Source: an uncultured Ruminococcus sp. | GTDB lineage: Bacteria; Bacillota; Clostridia; Oscillospirales; Ruminococcaceae | DNA: 8,120 bases | Direction of reading: 5' to 3' | NCBI GenBank assembly: GCA_946531975.1 | Contig: CAMNAY010000066.1 | Location: 1 to 8,120, forward strand | In this document: one piece after another, positions 1 through 5,349 of the stretch | Layout of the letters: each line of letters begins with the position of its first letter | How positions within the stretch are numbered: position 1 is the stretch's first letter | Notes under the pieces: generated by a model | The model's input: the letters and a program-made list of their open reading frames with translations, nothing else | Databases searched by the model: none | What the model was told of the DNA's origin: nothing | Translations under genes and position numbers: made by a program

Positions 1-448
1 CATCGCAGACTGCATCGGCTACTACTACCGTCAGGCACTTCGTTCGGAGAACGCATCCGATTCCTATGAGATTCCGAATAAGACAGTGTTCGGCGACGAA
101 TACGCGACCGCACACATGGTCAGCTTTGAACAGCTTGACGGCTTCAATGCCGGCTCATGGACACTCAAAAACGGTGCATATGTCAAGAGCGGCGGCTCGC
201 CGATGAAGTTCTCAGTCAACGGCAAGGGCATTCTGCTGCTGTTCCAGTCCAATTCGCAGGGCATGGGCGCAGTGAATGTCACTGCAAACGGCAAAACCAA
301 CAAGGTTTCTGCAAACCTTCAGTATACATGGGGCGGTCAGGACGGTGACGTCGGCTATTATCAGCCGCAGGCAGGCAAGATCGACATTGAGATCTCCGAC
401 GGCGGCAGCGGCAATTTCGTCCTCTACGGCATTGCGGTCATTGAATGA
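1..448 (+). CDS. SGNH/GDSL-type hydrolase (probable esterase), C-terminal fragment
   Basis: This gene is cut by the left edge of the window. The reading frame starts at base 2 and runs to TGA at 446-448, giving 148 visible residues. The first residues (IADCIGYYYRQAL) resemble the helix that follows the catalytic Asp-x-x-His block in Firmicutes SGNH hydrolases. A short linker leads to a beta-rich domain of about 110 residues with alternating hydrophobic strands (KGILLLFQSNSQGMGAVNV, then GKIDIEISDGGSGNFVLYGI). As I recall, such C-terminal sheets occur in SGNH hydrolases with strands of the type 'lfLiy...GsMGkv.v.vdGk' and 'h.vEI....F.ilGi'. The catalytic Ser and Asn blocks lie outside the window, so activity cannot be confirmed. 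No dockerin follows the sheet. The likely role is de-acylation of a carbohydrate, inferred from the family and from the SGNH-dockerin gene next door. An alternative is a carbohydrate-binding module at the end of an unrelated glycoside hydrolase. Confidence 0.6.
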   Translation, partial: IADCIGYYYRQALRSENASDSYEIPNKTVFGDEYATAHMVSFEQLDGFNAGSWTLKNGAYVKSGGSPMKFSVNGKGILLLFQSNSQGMGAVNVTANGKTNKVSANLQYTWGGQDGDVGYYQPQAGKIDIEISDGGSGNFVLYGIAVIE

Positions 449-498
449 CCGATTCCGCCGGATGTGTTTGCCAGATTCTTTCAACTGCCCGCATACTA

Positions 499-527
499 TT
501 GACTTTTTCAATGAAATCTGGTAAACT
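499..527 (+). promoter_or_regulatory. Candidate sigma-A promoter for the SGNH-dockerin gene
   Basis: TTGACT at 499-504 (5 of 6 to consensus) is followed 17 nt later by TAAACT at 522-527 (4 of 6), preceded by an extended -10 TGG at 519-521. Transcription would start near 534, about 85 nt before the ATG at 619. It is the only plausible promoter seen between the two plus-strand genes, and it lies upstream of the hairpin at 554-595, so transcripts must pass that hairpin. Confidence 0.5.
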
Positions 528-553
528 GTATTCATGCAAGGCGTGACTGAATG

Positions 554-595
554 AACACAGGACACCTCGCTGCTGTGAGGTGTCCTGTGTTTTTT
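554..595 (+). terminator. Intrinsic terminator or attenuator hairpin in the leader
   Basis: A perfect 14-bp stem (ACACAGGACACCTC at 555-568 with its complement at 577-590) closes an 8-nt loop. It is extended by the A554-T591 pair and followed by a run of six T (590-595). This is a textbook Rho-independent terminator shape. It lies 106 nt past the upstream stop codon but only 9 nt before the ribosome binding site of the next gene. With the candidate promoter in front of it, it could act as an attenuator of the SGNH-dockerin gene rather than only ending the previous transcript. Confidence 0.85.
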
Positions 596-604
596 GTCCG
601 AATG

Positions 605-611
605 AAAGGAG
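605..611 (+). promoter_or_regulatory. Ribosome binding site fixing the SGNH-dockerin start
   Basis: AAAGGAG lies 7 nt before ATG 619. It decides the start. An in-frame GTG at 580 lies inside the terminator stem and has no such site, and it would place 13 residues in front of a standard signal peptide. Confidence 0.9.
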
Positions 612-618
612 TAATTCT

Positions 619-1857
619 ATGAAAAACAAACAGCGGCTCACTGCGCTGCTTTCTGCCGCAGTTCTGACGGCAGGCTGCGCTGCGGCTCTGCCGGAGACAG
701 CAGCACAGGCAGCAGGAAGCTATCAGCATATCGTTGTCCTCGGAGACAGCATCTCCTCCGGATATCAGCTCGGAACCGGTGAGGCAGGCTATTATGATAT
801 CCTCGCAGACTGCACCGGCGGTACAGTAACAAATTATGCCGTTGCCGGTCACACAACCGCTGACCTGCTCGGCGTGATCGCTGACAGCAGCAAGCAGAAT
901 GCAATCAAAAACGCTGACCTGATCTGCATCAGCATCGGCGGAAACGATCTGATGAAGCCTGCAAAAGCAGTCCTTGACCAGAAACGGAAAGCCGGTGAAA
1001 CCATGATTGACACCATCAAGCGTCTCGCCAAAGAGGGCAAACCGGATGAACTGATCGCAGAGCTGACCAGTGAGCTTCGTAAACCGCGTTCTGCTGCGGT
1101 CACGAATTTTTCTCAGATTGAGCAGGACCTCCGTGCCCTGAATCCGAACGCGGCGATTGTCATGCAGACACTCTATAATCCGTTTGAGGTCAGCGAAGCA
1201 ATGCTGAAGGCGCAGCTCTCTGAAGCAAACCAGAAAAACTATCAGAGCCTGCTGAACTACGTCAGCGGCAACGAAAAAATCCTGAACAACGCGATAAAAA
1301 AGCTGGAGACCGTATCCGTTGCAGATGTCAGCAGCAATTTCAGCGGAAGCGGCTGGCTCTATACCCGCTTTACCAATAATGCGACCAAGGGCGATGTTCA
1401 CCCCAATGCCGCAGGACATGCACTGATTGCCGCAACGGTCATGGACACGCTCGGCAATGTTGCAGGGACTTCACAGAAGACCGCACAGGCGCTCAACAAT
1501 ATGCTGCGGACAGATTTCGCGGAGCTTCCGGCAGATGATCTCGCGCTGATGAGCAAATACGCTGCGGCAGAGACCGCCCTCTGCGGCGATGCGGACGTCA
1601 ACGGAACCGTTGGCGGCGACGATGCACAGATCACACTGCAATGGTATGTCAACCTTCTCGCAGGCAAGCAGGTTGCAAAAACGCAGCGGGAATTCAGCAT
1701 TTCCGATGTGAATGCGAACGGTGTGATCGGTGCAGACGATGCACAGTTTATCCTGCAATTCTATGTCAACCGTCTGGCAGGAAAAACTTCCAAGTGGGCA
1801 ACCGTGACCGGAAACCCCAATGCTCCGGTAAGCACCGCCCTGATGACACTCAAATAA
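619..1857 (+). CDS. Secreted SGNH/GDSL hydrolase with C-terminal type I dockerin
   Basis: The product is 412 residues. Residues 1-32 form a Sec signal peptide: MKNKQR, a hydrophobic core, then a likely cut after AQA. LTAGC at 16-20 is a loose lipobox, so lipid anchoring is possible but less expected for a dockerin protein. The SGNH catalytic domain covers about 36-280. Its blocks are GDS with the nucleophile Ser44, Gly77 in NYAVAGHTT, GGND with Asn109, and D-V-H with Asp259 and His261. A linker (about 281-321) leads to a dockerin at 322-389 with two EF-hand-like calcium loops: D324-D326-N328-G329-V331-D335 and D363-N365-N367-G368-I370-D374. Each is followed by AQ and a helix ending in LAGK. 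The last 23 residues are unassigned. The enzyme should be exported and docked on a cohesin scaffold. The substrate is not visible; an acetyl or feruloyl group on hemicellulose or pectin is an inference from the dockerin. The neighbouring upstream gene also looks like an SGNH enzyme. Confidence 0.93.
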   Translation: MKNKQRLTALLSAAVLTAGCAAALPETAAQAAGSYQHIVVLGDSISSGYQLGTGEAGYYDILADCTGGTVTNYAVAGHTTADLLGVIADSSKQNAIKNADLICISIGGNDLMKPAKAVLDQKRKAGETMIDTIKRLAKEGKPDELIAELTSELRKPRSAAVTNFSQIEQDLRALNPNAAIVMQTLYNPFEVSEAMLKAQLSEANQKNYQSLLNYVSGNEKILNNAIKKLETVSVADVSSNFSGSGWLYTRFTNNATKGDVHPNAAGHALIAATVMDTLGNVAGTSQKTAQALNNMLRTDFAELPADDLALMSKYAAAETALCGDADVNGTVGGDDAQITLQWYVNLLAGKQVAKTQREFSISDVNANGVIGADDAQFILQFYVNRLAGKTSKWATVTGNPNAPVSTALMTLK

Positions 1858-1870
1858 ATCTGCATATCAT

Positions 1871-1907
1871 AAGCGCCCCGAAGCTCAGACCGGCTTCGGG
1901 GCGCTTT
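1871..1907 (+). terminator. Terminator after the SGNH-dockerin gene, possibly shared
   Basis: A perfect 14-bp stem (AAGCGCCCCGAAGC at 1871-1884 with its complement at 1893-1906) closes an 8-nt loop and is followed by a short TTT (1905-1907). It begins 14 nt after the stop of the plus-strand gene and lies 18 nt beyond the stop of the convergent minus-strand protease gene. It may therefore serve both directions, although the U-tract is weak on either side. Confidence 0.8.
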
Positions 1908-1924
1908 CTGTTCCGTTCAGGTGC

Positions 1925-2983
1925 TCATTCCTGTGAATTCGGGATATTCTGCATAATCTGAAGGATAAACTCGCCGATGCAGAACAGCACAAACAGAATG
2001 CAGCCGACATTGACACAGGCAGTCGTAAAACGCTTGCCCTTCGGGAGCGGCGCAGCAGGCGGATTCACACGGAACCGCTTCCGGAAAACAATCAGCAGCA
2101 CAAAACCGGTTATAATCACCGCCCACATGCAGATGACAAAGATCAGAAGCGGCTTGATCTCGCCGAGAAGCTGCATCGTTCCGCTGATATCATTGTTTTC
2201 AAGAAGCTCCGTCAGTTCATCCAGCCGCTTCAAATACTTGCCGAATATCATCGGTACGACTGTACCGACTGAATTCATCATCATATGCAGCGTGATCGTA
2301 TAGCGCACACGTCCGGTGCGGACATAAATAAACGCAAAGAACATGCCCAGCGCCGCCGCATAAAAGAACTGCGTGAAATTGCCGTGGAACAGTCCGAACA
2401 TGATGCCGGAGAGCAAAATCGCAGCCTTGTCGCCGTATTTGCGCACGCGGTCGATCAGAACCTTCCGGAACAGCATCTCCTCGATAAACGGCGCAAAAAT
2501 CACCGCGAGGCAACCGAACAGGATATTGCTCTCACCGAAGACGCCCTCCTCGATAAAATCAGAACTGGTCTGAACGCCGAGAATCCGCGTCAGAATCGCA
2601 TTGACAATGATACCGATATAATTACAGGCGACGGAAATCGTTTCGCAGCAGAAAAATGCAAGAATGATCTGTCCGACATTCATATGCTGTTTTTCCGGCG
2701 CATGTGTCTCCATTTTCCGCGAAATCAGCAGGTAAATCGGGAATGCGATCAGATACATCGGCGCAAACTGGACAATGTACTTCCAGTTCAGGCTCAGCTT
2801 CTGATACACGCCCGTGACGCCCAGCAGCGCAACCAGACCGTTCGTCAGCAGGAAACCTGCCAGCGCATAAATCGCCAGATGCAAAAAGCTCAGGGAATAA
2901 GCAGTTCTCGCAGCGGGAATATTCTCATCTCCGACTGCTGCCTGCTGCGGCAGTTCGGAATTCATTTCCGGATAATCCGGCAT
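1925..2983 (-). CDS. CPBP-family intramembrane metalloprotease (CAAX protease/bacteriocin-processing type)
   Basis: The product is 352 residues. The start is ATG at 2983-2981, with AAAGGAGG 6 nt upstream; a TTG seven codons further out (3004) falls outside that site and is rejected. After about 30 polar residues there are roughly eight membrane segments (near 33-57, 68-87, 104-130, 152-167, 186-200, 205-222, 278-300 and 325-345). The three family motifs are intact: EEMLFR (Glu168, Glu169, Arg173), FGLFH (Phe196, His200) and HMMMN (His233, Asn237). These should form the metal-dependent active site inside the membrane. A soluble stretch with charged helices (about 250-276) lies before the last two segments. 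Family members cleave prenylated-type tails, process or give immunity to peptides, or act as membrane regulators; the substrate here is unknown. The gene follows the 702-residue Pro/Ala-rich gene on the same strand, 65 nt downstream, with a hairpin in between. Confidence 0.93.
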   Translation of the reverse strand: MPDYPEMNSELPQQAAVGDENIPAARTAYSLSFLHLAIYALAGFLLTNGLVALLGVTGVYQKLSLNWKYIVQFAPMYLIAFPIYLLISRKMETHAPEKQHMNVGQIILAFFCCETISVACNYIGIIVNAILTRILGVQTSSDFIEEGVFGESNILFGCLAVIFAPFIEEMLFRKVLIDRVRKYGDKAAILLSGIMFGLFHGNFTQFFYAAALGMFFAFIYVRTGRVRYTITLHMMMNSVGTVVPMIFGKYLKRLDELTELLENNDISGTMQLLGEIKPLLIFVICMWAVIITGFVLLIVFRKRFRVNPPAAPLPKGKRFTTACVNVGCILFVLFCIGEFILQIMQNIPNSQE

Positions 2984-2989
2984 ATTCAG

Positions 2990-2997
2990 CCTCCTTT
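2990..2997 (-). promoter_or_regulatory. Ribosome binding site fixing the CPBP protease start
   Basis: On the minus strand this reads AAAGGAGG, 6 nt before ATG 2983. It is near-perfectly complementary to the 16S tail and rules out the longer TTG start at 3004. Confidence 0.9.
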
Positions 2998-3005
2998 CAG
3001 TCAAG

Positions 3006-3040
3006 CACGAAAAGCAGCGGCATCAACTGTCGCTGCTTTT
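3006..3040 (-). terminator. Hairpin terminator between the Pro/Ala-rich gene and the protease gene
   Basis: A perfect 10-bp stem (3031-3040 paired with 3010-3019) closes an 11-nt loop. Read on the minus strand, the descending arm ends in TTTT and is followed by CGTGC. It starts 8 nt after the stop of the upstream gene and ends 12 nt before the protease ribosome binding site. The U-tract is short, so partial termination with read-through into the protease gene is likely. Confidence 0.65.
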
Positions 3041-3048
3041 CCATCACA

Positions 3049-5157
3049 TCACTTATCCGGATCGACCATGATACCGCCCGTTCTCGGGTCGATACCGCGC
3101 GCACGAAGCTGCTTCTCAAATTCCTTATTGATCTTGTCAACCTTCTTGCGGCGCTTTGCCTCTGCTGCCGAGATCGGACCGGTCGGAACATCCGGCATTG
3201 CAGATGCAGGCTTTGCGGGTGTAGCGGGCTTTTTCTTCTTCTTTTCCGGAATATGGTATTCCGTATAGTTGATTGCCTTGCCCTCGTCCTTTTTCTTCTT
3301 CTTCGGATCCTCAATGCCCATAGATGCCATCAGATCGTCGAGATCCATGACAGGAACGCCGGCTGCCGGCGCACTGGTTGCCTGCGAAGGTACAGGCGCG
3401 GTGCGCGGAGTCTCAGGAGGTGCATTGTACACCGGCTCATTGATCGGAATGGGATTTCCGAGCTCATCGTATGTCTGGAAGAGCTGTCTGCCGTCTGCGC
3501 TGTAACCGACGAAGAGCGGCGGTTTGGTATTGGTCGTTTTCTTTGCAGCGGGCGGAACAGCGAAGAAATTGGTTGCAGGTGCTGCCGGAACCGGATACGG
3601 ATACCCCATAATCGGCTGAACGGGAACCTGACCGTAAGGCATCTGCGGGTACGCAACGGCGGGCTGCGGAACCGCGTAAGCCTGCGGCATAGCAGGAAGT
3701 CCGAAGCCCTGCGGAATCGCCGCAGCGGTCGGATACACAGGCTGCTGCATCGGCGGAACCGGCATCTCCGGAATCGGCGGTGCAGGCGGTACGGGCGGCA
3801 GATCCAGTGTCGGAACGGCTGCCGCAGCCGGAACAGCGGGAACACCCGGAACCTCCAGCGTCGGCAGAACGGTCGATACAGGCGGTGCGGTCGGAACAGT
3901 CGGCTCTGTCAGCGTCGGGAAATCGGTCTGAACCATCTCAGACGGATGATCGGGAACCTTCATGCCTTCCGGAACAACCAGCAGATCGTCCAGTCCGTCA
4001 GAAGCGGGCTGCGGTGCAGGCTGGTGCATATGGCTGAACGGATCGTAATCGTCCTCGACCGGTGTCGGTGTGACCTCGATCACATCCTCCGGCTCGGCAA
4101 TCGGCTCCGGAACGCGGGCAGCGGGCTGCTCAACCGTCGGAATCTCGATTGTGACCTGACCCTCGGCATTATGCTCAGGAGCAGGCTGACCGCCGAAGAG
4201 ACTGTTGGCGAGGCTGTCGAGTGCCTGACCGCCGGTCTGCGGTGCATGAGAGAACTGTGCGAGAATATCGTCCGGACTTGTCACGCCGGAAGGTGCAGAG
4301 ACCTCCGGAACAGCCGGTGCCGGAGCGGGCTGTTTGCCCGGCTTCGGGATCGAAAACTGTGCAAGCAGATCGTCTGCGTTGCCCGCAGCGGGAGCGGACG
4401 GAACAGACGGAATTGCAAACTGTGCCAGAACATCGTCAGCCGGGACAGGTGACGGAGCCGGTGCGGGTGCAGGAATCGGTGCAGGCGGCGGGGTCATGCC
4501 CGGAACAGAAGTCGGCACCTTCGGAATCGCAAACTGTGCCAGAACATCGTCAACCGGAGCGGGCGACGGTGCCGGTGCGGGTGCCGGAGCAGGCGGCGGG
4601 GTCATACCCGGAACAGAAGTCGGCACCTGCGGAATCGCAAACTGTGCCAGAACATCGTTCTGCGGAGCCGGTGCGGGCATCGGAGCCGGAGACGGGATCG
4701 GTGCGGCACCGACATTCGGTGCGGGCATAGATACCGGTGTCGGGATCTCAGGTGCAGGTGCATCAATCGGCTTCTGCTTCTCCTGCGCGGCCATGGACTT
4801 GCGCATGGAAGGCGGCACATAGGCACCGCCCTTTCCGGCATCCGGCTGCTGCGGTGCAGCGGGCTGTGCATGTCCGTGATTGTGCTTTTCGAGCGCACGC
4901 TCACGCTTGAGTGCCTTCTGCTCAGCCTTGAGCTGGGCAGCCATTTCCTTATTCGACTCCTTGATCTGCTTTTTCGCGATCAGAGTCTTGCATTTGTCAC
5001 AGGTGAGCTGCATGATATCGTTCATTTCGCCCGCCGTGGTGTACAGACCGAGATTCTCCGGTCTGGTCAGGTTGATACCGCAGGCAGTCTTTTTGCCATT
5101 CTCGGTACCGTGGATCATTTTCGTTCCTTTTGTGGTCGCTATCAGGTCAACATGCAT
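3049..5157 (-). CDS. Uncharacterised Pro/Ala-rich repeat protein with N-terminal Cys/His knuckle and lysine-rich tail
   Basis: The product is 702 residues. I do not recognise a named family. No signal peptide or membrane segment is visible, so a cytoplasmic location is inferred. Residues 1-60 hold a likely zinc site: His16, Cys26, then Cys53-x-x-Cys56, in a small treble-clef-like fold. Residues 60-96 form a charged helix ending in a His cluster. From about 97 to 600 the chain is Pro/Ala-rich and probably disordered. It contains five copies of [DN]D-[VLI]-LAQF-[AS] (starting near 167, 203, 241, 262 and 296) and looser relatives at 313 (LDSLANSLF), 389 (LDDLLVVP) and 606 (LDDLMASMGI). A less repetitive stretch at 547-579 may form a beta hairpin. 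The tail has two Lys5 runs (619-623, 639-643) and a basic helix (663-688). ATG 5157 is chosen because GGAGG lies 10 nt upstream; ATG 5166 is only 1 nt from it. The gene has its own consensus promoter. A scaffold or hub role is an inference from the repeated motifs. Confidence 0.85.
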   Translation of the reverse strand: MHVDLIATTKGTKMIHGTENGKKTACGINLTRPENLGLYTTAGEMNDIMQLTCDKCKTLIAKKQIKESNKEMAAQLKAEQKALKRERALEKHNHGHAQPAAPQQPDAGKGGAYVPPSMRKSMAAQEKQKPIDAPAPEIPTPVSMPAPNVGAAPIPSPAPMPAPAPQNDVLAQFAIPQVPTSVPGMTPPPAPAPAPAPSPAPVDDVLAQFAIPKVPTSVPGMTPPPAPIPAPAPAPSPVPADDVLAQFAIPSVPSAPAAGNADDLLAQFSIPKPGKQPAPAPAVPEVSAPSGVTSPDDILAQFSHAPQTGGQALDSLANSLFGGQPAPEHNAEGQVTIEIPTVEQPAARVPEPIAEPEDVIEVTPTPVEDDYDPFSHMHQPAPQPASDGLDDLLVVPEGMKVPDHPSEMVQTDFPTLTEPTVPTAPPVSTVLPTLEVPGVPAVPAAAAVPTLDLPPVPPAPPIPEMPVPPMQQPVYPTAAAIPQGFGLPAMPQAYAVPQPAVAYPQMPYGQVPVQPIMGYPYPVPAAPATNFFAVPPAAKKTTNTKPPLFVGYSADGRQLFQTYDELGNPIPINEPVYNAPPETPRTAPVPSQATSAPAAGVPVMDLDDLMASMGIEDPKKKKKDEGKAINYTEYHIPEKKKKKPATPAKPASAMPDVPTGPISAAEAKRRKKVDKINKEFEKQLRARGIDPRTGGIMVDPDK
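4438..4659 (-). repeat. Two imperfect in-frame tandem repeats (108 and 114 bp) in the Pro/Ala-rich gene
   Basis: Positions 4659-4552 encode residues 167-202 and positions 4551-4438 encode residues 203-240. Both units begin with a DVLAQFAIP block followed by VPTSVPGMTPPPAP and a Pro-Ala tail. They differ by two codons in the tail length and by a few substitutions. A third, truncated unit starts at 4437 and drifts away after the LAQFAIP block. The high identity in DNA suggests recent duplication by slippage or unequal exchange. Confidence 0.9.
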
Positions 5158-5164
5158 ACGAGAC

Positions 5165-5181
5165 ATACCTCCGGAAGGTAT
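5165..5181 (-). promoter_or_regulatory. Ribosome binding site of the Pro/Ala-rich gene, inside a small hairpin
   Basis: The Shine-Dalgarno GGAGG (5172-5168, minus strand) sits 10 nt before ATG 5157. It overlaps a 6-bp inverted repeat, ATACCT / AGGTAT, with a 5-nt loop. AGG of the site is in the stem and the other two G are in the loop. The pairing is short and could only modulate translation mildly. Confidence 0.55.
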
Positions 5182-5200
5182 AGATTTTTCTACAATTATC

Positions 5201-5230
5201 ATTATACTACACTTTCGGTGCAAATGTCAA
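5201..5230 (-). promoter_or_regulatory. Consensus sigma-A promoter of the Pro/Ala-rich gene
   Basis: On the minus strand, TTGACA (5230-5225) and TATAAT (5206-5201) both match the consensus perfectly, with an 18-nt spacer. A/T-rich tracts just upstream (5231-5260) resemble an UP element. Transcription should start near 5194, giving a leader of roughly 37 nt. This supports the start at 5157 and argues against longer starts at 5223, which lies within the promoter. Confidence 0.88.
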
Positions 5231-5349
5231 CACTTTTGCGAAGAAAAAGAAAAATTTGTCTAAGTTTTTGTGCATTACAGAAAAGACGCATTCACTTTTT
5301 GGCATACCTGACAGTTTTTGACAGGTTCCGGCGATTCCGGATCCGGAAC
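5231..5349. other. Intergenic spacer between the ABC permease stop and the Pro/Ala-rich gene promoter
   Basis: No gene is seen here. Next to the permease stop is a perfect 14-bp palindrome, TTCCGGATCCGGAA (5335-5348). It overlaps an alternative 7-bp stem (5325-5331 with 5343-5349) that could be a weak terminator for the permease operon; no proper T-run follows it on the minus strand. Two direct copies of TGACAG lie 10 nt apart (5309-5314, 5319-5324). Their role is unknown. Confidence 0.4.

Noticed and set aside
580..618. Upstream GTG start for the SGNH-dockerin gene
   Set aside because: It lies in the descending arm of the terminator hairpin and lacks a ribosome binding site. ATG 619 has AAAGGAG 7 nt upstream and starts a typical signal peptide.
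532..1419. 295-codon open frame on the minus strand
   Set aside because: It runs antisense to the SGNH-dockerin gene, is rich in Cys and shows no recognisable domain. The plus strand carries all SGNH and dockerin motifs.
3135..3140. TTGACA on the minus strand as a -35 box for the protease gene
   Set aside because: No -10-like hexamer occurs 16-18 nt downstream, and the bases are explained as codons for Val-Asp-Lys.
2285..3268. 327-codon open frame on the plus strand
   Set aside because: It lies antisense to the CPBP protease and the end of the Pro/Ala-rich gene. Its product is rich in Arg, Gln, Asn and His with no domain, while the opposite strand has intact catalytic motifs and a perfect ribosome binding site.
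3226..3303. Possible programmed frameshift at the AAG/AAA lysine runs
   Set aside because: The runs hold only five consecutive A and do not form an A-AAA-AAG heptamer. The zero frame continues to a sensible C terminus.
3253..4452. 399-codon open frame on the plus strand
   Set aside because: Its product is an Arg/Cys/Asn-rich low-complexity chain that mirrors the proline-rich codons of the opposite strand. It is a by-product of the repetitive coding sequence.
4243..4659. Repeat array considered as a CRISPR array
   Set aside because: The units are in-frame protein-coding repeats of 108-114 bp, with no short constant repeat and unique spacer pattern.
4334..4822. Gly/Ala-rich plus-strand frame resembling a PE-PGRS or silk-like protein
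   Set aside because: The GAGAG pattern is the complement of the Pro/Ala codons of the real minus-strand gene and is not an independent gene.
5158..5223. Longer starts for the Pro/Ala-rich protein (5223 and ATG 5166)
   Set aside because: 5223 falls inside the promoter between the -35 and -10 boxes, and 5166 is only 1 nt from the GGAGG.
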